In this document: piece by piece, positions 44,341 to 55,100 of the stretch
Layout of the letters: each line of letters begins with the position of its first letter
Position numbering within the stretch: the stretch's first letter is position 1
From: Telopea speciosissima
Lineage: Eukaryota; Streptophyta; Magnoliopsida; Proteales; Proteaceae
Direction of reading: 5' to 3'
Assembly (NCBI RefSeq): GCF_018873765.1
Contig: NC_057918.1
Coordinates: 68,258,371-68,322,370, forward strand
DNA length: 64,000 nucleotides
Notes under the pieces: model-generated
Told to the model about the DNA's origin: nothing
Seen by the model: only the letters and a program-made list of their open reading frames with translations
The model's database searches: none
Translations under genes and position numbers: made by a program

Positions 44341-45464
44341 CTGCTTAGATGGAGTCACCCTGTCAGTCATGGTTGTGGCCTATCTGCATGAGTCTGGAAA
44401 CTAGTCCATTGTGGACAGAAAATATCCATTAGCAATGACTGCATCACATGCTTCCTAGACATTTCAGGATGTTCAGGACAATTACCAGTTCAGGAATTGA
44501 TATAAATGATAGTATGAATCAGTTGTAGGAGTTATAATGATGGTTTCTTATTTAATGTTATTTCTCCAGGTCTCTGGAACATGTGGTAAAAAATACCGTT
44601 GCAGAAATAATAGCAATAAAAATGGAAAAAGAAATCCTAACAAATTAATAACAAAAAAAAAAAATATGCAAGTCAAAAGATGAGTGGCAAAACTATTCAA
44701 CCAGCTGTCCCTACTTATGATTCAATCTGCAAAACTATTCCCCATGAAAAGCTATAGGGCAAGCAATTCCTGCACCTTGAATTTACTGCTCAAAGACAGA
44801 AGAGAGTAAACCAGAAAACTCCAACTTCACAAAATTCTATTTTTGACTGATTACAGGCTCTGACTTCCAAAGATTCTCTTTTTCTTTCCCACCTCTATCT
44901 TCTTCCAAAATCATAAGAAAATGGTAAAAGCTATCACTATTTGACTGCTATTCATGTTCGATCAGAACCTCTATACTTGTGCGACTAATTCTTGCCTAGT
45001 ATGGACTAATTTTTCAATCTAATTCAACTCAAAACTATAGAGGAACCATATGTACCCAAATTACCTCCCGAATTTTGGACAAGGCTACATCACATATTTC
45101 ATCTAGCACAGTTGGATTTCTATAGCCAGGGTTACAAGCGCCCACAAACAAAAATATGAAAGACGATAAACAAAGGTTCTTCCTCAATCATGAAACAATC
45201 CAATAAAAAAGTCTGAACTAAAATTAGAATAAATTACGCATAACCTAAGTGATTCTTAGCTTTAAACATACCCGAACGCAAGCGAAACTGAATATTTGGA
45301 ATTTCAATCCTCAGCAATTAAATGGGTTCGAAGTCCTGGAGAAGGGATCTTCAGAGAACTGGGAAATTTTATGGGGGAAAGGAAACTGTGAATGGTTCAA
45401 AGTTTGTAAGATGATCGAAAAACAGCAGCATATGGGGAAGAATTCAGCGGAAAAAAAAATAAAA

Positions 45465-45500
45465 AAAATTTGGACCACTCTCGATTTGTGCGTGTCGGCC

Positions 45501-45532
<32 letters not shown>

Positions 45533-45552
45533 TCGGATGTCTCCGAAGAGAC
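45465..45552 (-). pseudogene. U6: U6 snRNA copy 1, internally deleted
   Basis: From the start (GTCTCTTCGGAGAC) through GATACAGAGAAGATTAGCAT it matches U6, and the end AATCGAGAG...GGTCCAAATT and T run are kept. Thirteen bases of the CCTGCGCAAGGAT region are missing. That region forms the catalytic internal stem-loop, so the RNA should not work. The upstream element AGTCCCATATCG and a TATA-like word are still there. Confidence 0.9.
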
Positions 45553-45807
45553 AATCTATTAGCGGCTCTATTATATGATCAAGCGAGAAAAAACATAGTA
45601 GCTTAACGATATGGGACTATCTTACAGCAAATAGTCTCTCCGCTGAGATGCCAAACCCACTCTTGGGATCTGTGCTTTCTGGGCTAAACCTGGGTTTAGT
45701 AATGGGCTTGTTAAAACATTGAGAGAGAAAAAGAAGACATGCTTTTCTTTTCTACCTAGAGTTCTGAGTCTTCAAATGGGCAAGAATAGATCTTGCTTAG
45801 ATGGTCC

Positions 45808-45975
45808 ATTGATTTTTTTTTTTTTTTTTTTTTTTTTTTCAATATGCCTTAATCAATTCTATTCTAGGGGGGGAGGGGGGAGGGGGGAGGGGGGACTAGG
45901 AGGCTTGAACCCAAGACTTTCTGGTAGGATGAACTTTTTATGCTCCACATTTTACAAACCACAATAGGCAGTTGT
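45808..45975 (-). mobile_element. tRNA-derived SINE, reverse, with long T run and G tracts
   Basis: The minus strand has the B-box-like GGGTTCAAGCCTCC, matching the SINE at 44,215. The tail is the T run at 45,811-45,839, and four G tracts lie at 45,867-45,894. Confidence 0.6.
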
Positions 45976-45989
45976 TCTAGTCCATTTGA

Positions 45990-46320
45990 TTGTCAATTGG
46001 ATATGGGATTAGTCTCTGTCGATATCGATTCAAATCGTCCTGTATTGGTCTTGATCGAATATATTTACCTTTAGTTTCATTTTTTAAAAAATTTCTTAAC
46101 CTTTTTACCCTTGGTCCATATCAATCTTTTGAATCGCCCTGTATTGGTCTTTATCGAATAAATACCTTTAGTTTCATTTTAAAAAAAAATTTCTTAACCT
46201 TTTTACCCTTGGTCCATATCAATCTATCGATACAGGATCACCCCAAAATAGCAGAGTATAAACCCAAAGCTAGCAAAGTATCGGAAAGACTACGATCAAA
46301 ATCTAAAAAATCGAATTCAG
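45990..46320. repeat. GATATCGATTC-type repeat with internal duplication
   Basis: Two copies of a roughly 110-bp block (TCCTGTATTGGTCT...TTTAGTTTCATTTT...CCTTTTTACCCTTGGTCCA at about 46,040 and 46,135) in tandem. Distant member of the GATCGG family. Confidence 0.5.
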
Positions 46321-46324
46321 AACC

Positions 46325-46800
46325 CAACTAGATACATGACCCTAAGGTCACCGAGATCTTCGTAAGTGGCACCCTTACTTCGTCGCCTCTTTGGCGACTC
46401 CTGCTCTAGGCAGCTCTGACTCTGACGGTAGGTAACAATTTCCAAAGAAAAACCATGACTCAAACTCATGACATGGTATCTGACTCTGATTCCAAATGTT
46501 AGGTACTTGACCAATATACCAAAAACTTTAGAACTAATGGAACACATTAAATCAAACTCTTTAACCTATCCCACACTAAGTTTGCTCAATCTAGCGCCCA
46601 TACACTAGATCAAGCCTCATTAGGCACATAACAATGATGTGTCTATCCTCTCCCTATTTAAAATTATATTTTGTCTTAACTTCGACCAATGATGGTTTTC
46701 GTAGAACAAGGGCATGGGGAAATCGTTGATTGTATCCTACGGAAGGTTACAATCAGAAAATTCCATAAAAACTAAATTGCAAATAGAACCCTAAAACAAT
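46325..46800. other. Intergenic, no gene recognised
   Basis: Includes one copy of TCTTAACTTCGACCAATGAT (46,675), which recurs just upstream of the SDR gene. Confidence 0.4.
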
Positions 46801-46804
46801 AGAG

Positions 46805-46930
46805 GCGAATTGATCACCATGCCCCCCATAAAAGGCGGGAATCCCGTTGTTGTTGATGCTTCTGTGCACGCTTCCATTGCCCCTGCTGGCGCAAGGCCAC
46901 GCTACCTTTTGGGAAACCCTCTCCCATTAT
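46805..46930. mobile_element. GC-rich MITE, GGGAGAGGGTTC family (partial)
   Basis: GCAAGGCCACGCTACCTTTT and GGGAAACCCTCTCCC form the right end seen at 50,310-50,340. Confidence 0.55.
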
Positions 46931-47930
46931 AAATAACAAAGCTATTAAATTTTACTGGTTTCAATTTGATTTGATCGGTCCAACCAAGCCGGGCCGAAAA
47001 CTTATTGATATTTAATTTTTGTAAACTGAATTCAATCTATATTTAATACGATAAGAAATTTTGGTTGTTTCACACCCTTTAAATGCCTCTTTTCATCTTC
47101 TTTTGAATGTAACAATTGGCTAGCAATGTTATTGAGGATCCAGAGAATAAGAATTTTTCCTTTGGATCCTTTACATACAAGTAACATCAATGAAAATTGA
47201 TAACGATGACTAATACATGATCACCCGGCAAAGAGATCTATATGATCGAGACATCTTTCATATACAAGAATAATCACCTTTATGAAAAGTTTTAATTATG
47301 ATAAATGGGTTTTTTTTTTTAATGAGCATTTTATTTTAACCATGGAAAGGTGGAATTTCCTGGGGACATAGCAGTTATTTTCGCACGCCCCTGCCAGAGA
47401 CCCTGTGGGGCAACAAACCCACGCGCACAAGTAACGTTCTCTTTTCCTTTTTCATTTTTTAAATAAACTAAGAGAGACAAAGGAAGAAAACAAGGAGAAA
47501 CCTAAAAATAAGATGAATGTCAAACTATTACTAAGATGACAAACCCCAACAATTAAAATTTTGAAAATAATTAAATTATTGAAGCAACCATGATTAGTTT
47601 GGATAAGGTTTGGAAAAATAGTCAGTTGTAACCTTCCTCGATTACCACAAAAAAATTTCTTATTTAGAACCTAGAGTTTTTGTTTTTTTTTTTTTTAATT
47701 AAGAACATGACCGTTGCCACTGAACTTTGTGCTAAAAAAAATGCAAATTTGTCTTAACTTCGATCAATGATTGTGTTCATAGAAGAAGGGCATGGGAAAA
47801 TATATTTCTATCTTAACTTCGACCAATGATGGATTCACAGAAACCAGGGGAGAATTGTAGTTTCTTAATTCCTGAGGTAACATCAGTGAATCTGATTATA
47901 AGTAAAGTTCATCTGGAGCACTTTTTCAAC
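46930..47930. other. Region upstream of the SDR gene
   Basis: AT-rich, with T runs (47,310 and 47,681) and a partial GC-rich MITE (about 47,365-47,445). TCTTAACTTCGAYCAATGAT occurs at 47,753 and 47,814, the last about 120 bp before the start codon. Confidence 0.5.
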
Positions 47931-47937
47931 ATCCAAA

Positions 47938-49806
47938 ATGCTAGAAACCAACACAGATTCTGCAACAAAGAGGTAATTTCAACTCTCTTTTTTTTTTTTC
48001 CATATCTTATGAAAGCCCATTTAAGGTTTCAACCAATTGATCTGGAATTCTACTGCTCCGTTGCAGATTGGCAGTTGTTACAGGTGCTAATAAGGGGATT
48101 GGATTGGAGATATGTCGACAGTTAGCCACAATTGGCGTTACAGTTGTGTTGACAGCTAGAGAAGAGAAGAAGGGTGTTGAAGCTGTTGAGAAGCTCAAAG
48201 GGTCTGGACTCTCAAATGTGGTTTTTCATCAGCTTGATGTGACAAACCCTGCAAGTATTGCTTCTCTGGCTGATTTCATCCAAACCCAGTTTGGAAAGCT
48301 TGATATCTTGGTAGCATTTGGAACATACTCTATATATATATGCTCAACAGAACCCATTTGCAGAAATCCTGCATCTTGATTAAATTTCAAAACTGATATG
48401 GGGTGAAACCCATTGCAGGTGAACAACGCGGGAGTTAATGGAATTAAATTAGATGATGATGCTTACAGGGTCTTGATGGCAGCGGATGATCCTGTAAGTC
48501 TGCTTTACAATTAGAACTCGGCGTTTGTATCTTAACCTTCTGCGCTATAGAATTCTGAGGTTGTAGTCAACTCTTTAGATGCTAGATGATTCTAGATTCC
48601 AACCCAAACTCATGATCTGTAATAAATTGTTTGAAGAATGATTGTGGCATTTTAGAGTTCAATAATGATGTAGAGAAAGAGAGAGAGAGGGAGAGAGATT
48701 ACCCTTCAAATGAGGTTTTCCATCCGTGTCATGATAGTGTCTTATCTTACAAAGGACTAAACTTCACCTGACTGAAAATAAATGAAGAAGACTGAAAAAC
48801 TTTTTTACTGATGCAGCAAGAAGTTAGGACAGCAAAATACATTGAACTAGTCACACAGACGGCACTGACCCATGAAGTAGCTGAAGCATGTGTGCAAGCA
48901 AACTACTATGGCACCAAAAGAGTGACTGAAACACTTCTTCCCATCCTTCAGCTATCTGATTCACCAAGAATAGTTAATGTTTCATCATCTCTGGGGAAGC
49001 TACAGGTACAGAGTACAAAACCCAACATTTTTGTGAAATTTATAGCATTCCTTAGAAAAACCAAACTCAATGAATTGTCTGATCCTGTCAAAGGATAGCT
49101 TTTTCACATGCTAATCTGGATTAAGTTTCTGCAAAGACAAATCAAACTGAATGACCTTTTAAAATAATTCACTAACCTCCTGGAAGTCCTGCATACTCAA
49201 TTAAGTCCTTGTCCCAACTATTTGGGTTTAGCTGCATGATTCTGTCTTGCTATAACCCTCTTCTCTATAAAAGAAAAATTAATAATGATAAGATTTAATA
49301 CAACAACATAGCCTTTTCCCAACTAAATGGGGTCGGCTACATGGATCCTAGTTCTCCAATCAGATCTGTTTGACATCATACAAGAATGATAAGATTTAAT
49401 ATGTACGATTAAACTGTTTTAATTGACTTTAAAAGATGTTCTGTTGCAGAATGTCACTGACACATGGGCTAAAGAAGTGCTAAGCAATGACGATGGCCTC
49501 ACAGAAGAAAGAGTGGATGATGTGTTGAACAAGTTTCTAAAGGATCTCAAGGGGAAGCAAGGCTGGTCTGCCTACATAATGACTAAAGCAGCTATGAATG
49601 CCTACACAAGGATCCTGGCAAAGAAGTTCCCCAAATTTCGCATAAATTGTGTCTGCCCTGGTTCTGTCAAAACTGACCTTAACCACCACTGTGCTGGGCA
49701 GTTTACTATTGAACAAGGTGCAGAAGGTCCAGTGAAGTTGGCTTTGTTTCCTGATGATGGCCCTTCTGGCCTTTTCTTTTTTCATTCAGAAGTATCCACC
49801 TTTTAA
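47938..49806 (+). CDS. Short-chain dehydrogenase/reductase, neomenthol dehydrogenase / salutaridine reductase-like
   Basis: Exons are 47,938-47,972, 48,067-48,310, 48,419-48,493, 48,817-49,005 and 49,450-49,806; all are GT-AG with matching phases, 900 nt and 299 aa. The tiny first exon ([11 protein letters not shown] plus a split R codon) fits the family. The NADPH fold is clear: [10 protein letters not shown] near residue 15, LDVTNP, then NNAGV. Catalytic residues are the Ser in NVSSSLG and YIMTK (YxxxK). [13 protein letters not shown] and [11 protein letters not shown] near the end are typical of plant carbonyl-reductase-like SDRs. It would reduce small ketones or aldehydes with NADPH in the cytosol. 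Salutaridine reductase and menthone reductases are relatives, but the substrate cannot be read from sequence. No defects seen; intron 4 carries an RTE tail. Confidence 0.92.
49296..49375 (-). mobile_element. RTE-type LINE tail in SDR intron 4
   Basis: Plus strand CAACAACATAGCC...CCCAACTAAATGGGGTCGGC then TACATGGATCC, the diagnostic 3' end of plant RTE, same as 25,510-25,570. Confidence 0.75.
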
Positions 49807-50149
49807 TCGAATGAGGAGAGCTGGAATTACCTTGTTGATGTCATATACAACTCTTTATTCCTTCTATGCTAAGCAACTTTCTTCTAATGAGAAAATAAAG
49901 TAAGCCACAACTGGTAATAGAAAAATATAATTTCGAGTTTCATTTGTTATCGAAATTAGATTAGGTTCTTTAGCTAGGTTAGTTTCAAAATCGATAATCT
50001 CCATGAAGACTCTATATAATCATCATTCAAATCATATTTATTTCTTGAATATACTATAATTTCAATTATCTTCCTTTGATTTAGAAACTTGTAAAACGAA
50101 TTTGAATTGTCTTCGAGTTTGACTAAACATAAGCTTCTTTTTCTAATGT

Positions 50150-50340
50150 ATAAAAGAATGGGAAAAAGAACCCTGCAAGGCAGCGTGGCCCCTGCACCCA
50201 GTCACAAAGGGGTGCAAAATGATCGACACGCACCCCATGAAAGGCAGAAATCTCGCCCCTGTTAATGCTTCCGCACACGCTCCATTGACCGCCACGCTGA
50301 CACAAAGGCCATGCTTCCTTTCAAGGAACCCTCTCCCAGA
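50150..50340. mobile_element. GC-rich MITE, full copy of the GGGAGAGGGTTC family
   Basis: Left end AAAGAACCCTGCAAGGCAGC then GTGGCC; right end GGCCATGCTTCCTTTCAAGG then AACCCTCTCCC in inverted sense. It lies after the SDR gene. Confidence 0.65.
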
Positions 50341-50621
50341 AAGAAATTAATAATCTCAAGTGTCATACTATCACAAAAGAAAGAAACAATATACGACGCC
50401 AAAGCTAGTGGCAATGTTAGATAAGTCTTTTTTTCTTGTCCTGCTTTTCTTTTCTTTTCATTTATGAATAAGAAGCTAAGAACATTATTGATGAAAGTGT
50501 AGAAAGAAAGCACACAGCATGAAAAGAAGGTGCAATAAAGCAATTGAAAGCCAAAAACAATATTTAAATACTAACCACAATAAATAGTCTCCTTCTCACA
50601 CCTTTCACAATTATCTACTAA

Positions 50622-50987
50622 GGATCCGTTTGGTTGCAAGGGAAATTAAAGGGAAGGGAAGTGAAAATTTTCAAACCTAAAAAGGGAAACTTCTGTATTC
50701 ATTATTCAACATGATTATCTAAACTACTTAAATTTCTTACCATATTTAGTAATGATACTTTTTAGAAGTAAATTTTTTTTTTTTACTTTTCAAACTCGAG
50801 GGATTTGGATGCAAAGTAAAGTGGAATTTAATAACCAAATATGGAATGATTTGGAGCTAGTGATATAATTATGCGGGGTAATGAATACAAAAGTTGCTTT
50901 TTTAGGTTTGAAAATTTTCACTTCCCTACCCTTTAATTTCCTCTAGAAGCCAAACCCCTTTAATTTCCTTTGCAAGCAAACAGAGCC
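50622..50987. mobile_element. Tourist-like (PIF/Harbinger) MITE, 366 bp, TAA target duplication
   Basis: Left end GGATCCGTTTGGTTGCAAGG and right end CTTTGCAAGCAAACAGAGCC are inverted copies over about 32 bp with a few mismatches. TAA flanks both sides (50,619-50,621 and 50,988-50,990). Unit 3 has the empty site at about 58,200-58,210 (ATCTACTAAAGGAATTTC). Confidence 0.9.
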
Positions 50988-51079
50988 TAAAGGAATTTCA
51001 GATTGCAAATCAAGCCTTCATGGTTCACTAGAACTGGCAAGGATCCAAGCTGTAGTCGAAGAGTCACCATCCACAACGG

Positions 51080-51281
51080 TGAAATGTTGTGAAAGTGGGT
51101 GAGCCATATTCAATCAAAGAGCATGGATTTTGGTTTGACCATTTTTTTTTAATTCATGAAGCATATGGGTTTGGATTGAACCTGCACATTATGTCTATGA
51201 GTCTTGGAAACCAGCTCCTATACCTACCAGACCTGGATTGTGAAAGAAGCATCCATCAATTAAGCTCCAGGAAATCTTGAG
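51080..51281 (+). other. Open frame kept between units 2 and 3
   Basis: A 62-63 codon frame (51,089-51,280) has a close partner at 58,304-58,492, sharing SIKEHGFWF and LHIMSMSLG. Neither starts with ATG. Open frame in both copies may only reflect recent duplication. Confidence 0.2.
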
Positions 51282-52904
51282 GTAACTAGAGAGAACAGCA
51301 TAGGTATAATTACTAAATTTAAGAAACAAGGACATAATACCAACCTTGAAGCAGCAACGAACAAGTAGAATAGAGCAGTCCATTCTGTTGTTCTGTTTTA
51401 TAGGTTTTTGTGTGGCAGCTATCATTCCGATTTTCCTATGCATTTTGAGAAGGCTCCTCAAGATTGTAGATTCCCCTACTTAAGTTCTCCTATTTGATAC
51501 AAAATTTACATTTTCAGTAAGAAGAACAAAAATGGCCTGCTTCATAATAATAGGATTGGGCAACATCGTTAGATGGTCCCCTTGAGAAGAAACAACTCTT
51601 AACTTTATCTCCACAAGCCTCCCTCCTGGTTCCACACATTCAAATGCAGTTTCAATGGTTGTTCCTTTGGCAAACCAGGACCATCTGGAATAGGGTGAAT
51701 CATTTGAGGCAGTGAAGGTACTATCAATTTCCAATCTCCCTTGTTATTGTCAGTAAGCCTCTAATTGGCCTGTTCACATTTTCAGCCTTCTTCATTAATC
51801 ATAGTCTCATTAATAAAAATTTGTTCGGATACCCTCCCCCTGCCTCCCCCCCGCCCAAAAAAAAAAGTATAAAAAAAGGTCCCATGGTAGCAGCTGCAAT
51901 AGAAACAAATATGTGGAAATATCATTTTCAGATCACTTTTTTTGAAGCACTAAACTTTTCCCTTCCTTTGTATGCTTTCAGCCCCCTTATATTTCTACTT
52001 ATTCTATAGAAACATGTCTATTCAACTAGATGTCCCATGTTTATGATTCAATCTACACTGACTATTCCTCATGAAAAAGCTATAGAGCAAGCAAACCTTC
52101 ACTCTGAAGCTCAAAACTTCAGACAGCAAATACTGCACCTTGAATGCGCTAATTGAGGACAGAAAAAAGTAAACCAGAAACATCCAGTTTCACAAAATTC
52201 TACTGTTGACTGATTACAAAGATTCTTTTTTTTTTTTTTTTTCTCTTTATCTTCTTCCAAAATCACAAGAAGATGGTAAAAACTATCACTATTTGGTTCA
52301 TATTCATGTTTCATCAAAACCTCTATCCAAGTTCTTGTGCGACAAATTCTTGCCTAATATGGACTAATTTTTCAATCTAATTCACAACTCAAACCTATAA
52401 AGAGCCAAATGTACCCAAATTACCTCCCGAATTCTTGGACAAGGCTACATCAAATATTTCATCTACCATAGTTGGATTTCCATAGCCAGAGTTACAAGCC
52501 CCACAACTACGTGCCTTCGTGTGCATGTGGGAGTGAGGGGAATTAATAGGCTTGAAAAGAATCTGGTAGAGAAATAGTAAACACAACAAAAATATGAAAA
52601 AGACTATAAACAAAGGTTCTACTCAATGATGAAGCAATAGAGAATCAAAATCCGAACTAAAATTAGAAAAAGTTCCGCATAACCCAATTGATTATTACCT
52701 TTAAACATACCAGAACGCAAGAGAAACTGAATAGTAAAGTTCAATCCTCAGCATCGAAATGGGTTCGAAGTTCTGGAGAAGGGACCTTCACAGAACCGAG
52801 AAAAATTGCAAGAAGATGAACAGAAAATCAGTAGCAAAAACAATTTAAAAAAAAAAAAAGGGGACTAACTGGAGAAGAATTAAGCGGAAAAAAAAATTCA
52901 AAAT

Positions 52905-53006
52905 CAATTTGAACCATTTTTCGATTTGCGCGTGTAATTCTTGCGCAGGGGCCATGCTAATCTTCTTTATATCGTTCCAATTTTATCGGATGTCTCCGAA
53001 GAAGAC
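52905..53006 (-). pseudogene. U6: U6 snRNA copy 2, decayed
   Basis: Full-length but worn: one extra base in the 5' stem-loop, GATATAAAGAAGATTAGCAT in place of the invariant ACAGAGA-bearing block, GAATTACACGCG in place of GGATGACACGCA, and no terminal T run directly after the last stem. The upstream element AGTCCCATATC remains, but the TATA word is changed to TCATATGA. Confidence 0.85.
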
Positions 53007-53199
53007 AACGTATTTACGGGTCTGTCATATGATCAAGCGAGAAATATCTTTGTGGCTGAATGATATGGGACTATCTTACAGCAAATAGTCTCTGGGCTGA
53101 GATGCCAAACCCACTCTTGGGATCTGTGCTTTCTGGGCTAAACCTGGGTTTAGTAATGGGCTTGTTTAAACATTGAGAGAGAAGGAGGAGATATGCTTT

Positions 53200-53750
53200 T
53201 ATTTTCTATATATCTAGAGTTCTCATTCCTGAAATGGCCAAGCATATATAGATCATATTTTGATGATCTTCGTTTTCAATCTTTGGATAAATTTTTTTTT
53301 TTTTTTTTTTTGGGTAAGGAATCTTTTGATAAATAAGGCTTGCAAATGGGCAAAATACTAGCACCCATTTGGTTGCAAGGAAAGTTGGAAAGGGAAGTGC
53401 AGGGAAGGGAAATTTTATTTCCCTATTGAGCCATTTGGTTGCAAGAGAAGTGCAATGAAATTAATTTAGCAGAGACATTTGGTTGGATGTAAAATTTTAA
53501 AAATTTATAAGGGAGAGCATTGGGTATGTGGCCAACTTTCGGTAAACTAGCAACATACATCAAATCACAAGGCTGGATACAGGAAGGCAAAGGAGTCTTT
53601 TCCAAGGGAGAGGAGAGGATAACACATGTTGGACACCTTTTCCCAAATTATAATCCGACCCATTTTTCTAATTTGTAACCAGCAAGACAATAGATCTGTC
53701 CCCATTTGGAACACCTTTTAAGGCTTTTGCTTTTAGTATATACATTTTTT
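53200..53750. other. Interval after unit 2
   Basis: T run at 53,290-53,310, then at about 53,365-53,480 two partial Tourist-like ends (CATTTGGTTGCAAGGAAAG and CCATTTGGTTGCAAGAGAAG). No gene. Confidence 0.5.
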
Positions 53751-53756
53751 AATAAA

Positions 53757-53940
53757 CTAGAGAAAGAGAACGCCACCCGGTCGCACAGCACATGCCGCCC
53801 TTGCGCCCGTCGCACCCACTTGGAACTCTGAAAATAACCAGGGGTGCGGAAGTCATTTTGCATGCCCCTGTGTTAGGGCGTAGGGGCAACTTGTCTGGGT
53901 CAAGTGCCGTTCTTTCTCCCGATAAACTATTAAGAAAAAC
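53757..53940. mobile_element. GC-rich MITE, GGGAGAAAGAAC family
   Basis: GAGAAAGAGAACGCCACCCG on the left faces GTGCCGTTCTTTCTCCCG on the right; inner TCATTTTGCATGCCCCTG as in other members. Confidence 0.65.
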
Positions 53941-53944
53941 CTCA

Positions 53945-54195
53945 ATAAGTGCTTTGGCCCCACTAAACCCATCCCCAAGAATCAACTCCATGAGCGTGTT
54001 AGCTACTCTACAACCACCCTGTGGTCGAGCTGGTCTCCGACCACCCCAATAGTTTCCTTCGCTTGAGCGACTCCCACGAAAGCCACTACTGATTGTAGAC
54101 CACCCTCCATTTGCACTGTTTGTGATCACAGACCGCCCTCCGTTTGCTGGAATATAAAGAGAGAACGAGCCATAAAGAGCGGACTTAGCAAGCAA
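53945..54195 (-). other. Unidentified open frame
   Basis: The minus-strand frame opens without ATG and reads ANGGRSVITNSANGGWSTIS and RVANTLMELILGDGFSGAKA. Composition looks protein-like but I recognise no family. It runs on into the MITE at 53,757-53,940, so any real protein would be disrupted there. Could be a gene fragment. Confidence 0.2.
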
Positions 54196-54229
54196 GCACG
54201 CAAAAAAGTCGTTCCCCTACGAGTTGTTT

Positions 54230-54800
54230 TGTTTGCCTTCCCTATTGCCTGCAAACCATCTCTTTTGGTTGATCAGTCAACCTCTATCCATTTTTCTTAT
54301 CTTGCTTTGAAAGAGGGAGCTTACCATATTTTTAAGGAAGATATTCGGTCTCCCGAGTCAGGGCCGGTCCGAATAGTCTCAAGCTTGATTCAAAATACCA
54401 TGCTTGGTCACTACTGTCAGTGATAGAGCGGCCTTTGAGGCAAGATCAGAACAAGGAACTTTGAGGTGGTGCTTCTTGAGTCCTATAATCTTTTCTTTCT
54501 TTTAGAAATCGGAAGCATAAATTCCACTTATTAAAGTTATATTTTGAAATTGAGGAGAGAGATAGACACATAAATCATTACCTTATAATCATTTGTCTTA
54601 TATTTTTTCTTTTCTTTTCTTTTCTTGGATTCCAAACATAACCTGATAGTTTGTTTTTTTTTTAAGTAGAAAAACAGAGAGCCTCTTAACTTTGGGTTGA
54701 AGGTAGAATTTGTTCTCATCAAGAAGTTCTTTTTTTTTTACTACTGCTCCTTGAGATCAAGTCACTGCTGTCTTCTGACTTTCTGTCCTGTTAATATATT
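54230..54800. other. Unassigned interval
   Basis: No gene recognised; CT-rich near 54,600 and a T run at 54,729-54,740. Confidence 0.4.
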
Positions 54801-54806
54801 GTTCAT

Positions 54807-55100
54807 TTAGCAACTAGATTTGCTCCTTTCTAAATGAGATGAATCAACATTGAATCTTTTAGTTGGTTCTCCAAGCTCCTTTCTGTTACCAATGAGGTTG
54901 TATGTCAGTGTCAGACATTCTACTGCTTGAAGATTTTGTCTATTACTATGGTGGATTAATCTAATTATCCCCCATGAAGCCATAAATCCCCTCTCAACAC
55001 ACAAATTGTCTGCAACAATTTGACTCCAAGAAACCAAGACATTTGAGGACAAATGGGAAGCGAACCAACCACTAATGATCATCATCTGTATTGTTTCCAT
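54807..55100 (-). mobile_element. hAT transposase C-terminal fragment
   Basis: The frame contains DNLCVERGFMASWGIIRLIH and NRQNLQAVECLTLTYNL, close to the CERxxS...IH...RNxL...L...xxN pattern of the hAT dimerisation region. Only this part is present; the remainder is absent or unrecognisable. Confidence 0.45.

Larger units (their letters stand above)
41640..45720. repeat. Segmental duplication, U6 unit 1
   Basis: Blocks match units 2 and 3 in the same order: 41,640-42,000 to 51,220-51,600 and 58,430-58,830; 43,260-43,540 to 58,890-59,110 and 51,640-51,720; 44,690-45,240 to 52,040-52,680 and 60,160-60,840; then the U6 and its promoter. L1 and SINE insertions enlarge it. Confidence 0.8.
50565..53190. 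repeat. Segmental duplication, U6 unit 2
   Basis: Matches unit 3 (58,145-61,330) from CCACAATAAATAGTCTCC through the U6 and its promoter, with the Tourist-like MITE inserted near its left end. Confidence 0.85.

Noticed and set aside
53749-54195. 148-codon minus-strand frame as a host protein
   Set aside because: No ATG at its start, no family motif, and part of it runs through a MITE; kept only as a low-confidence open frame.
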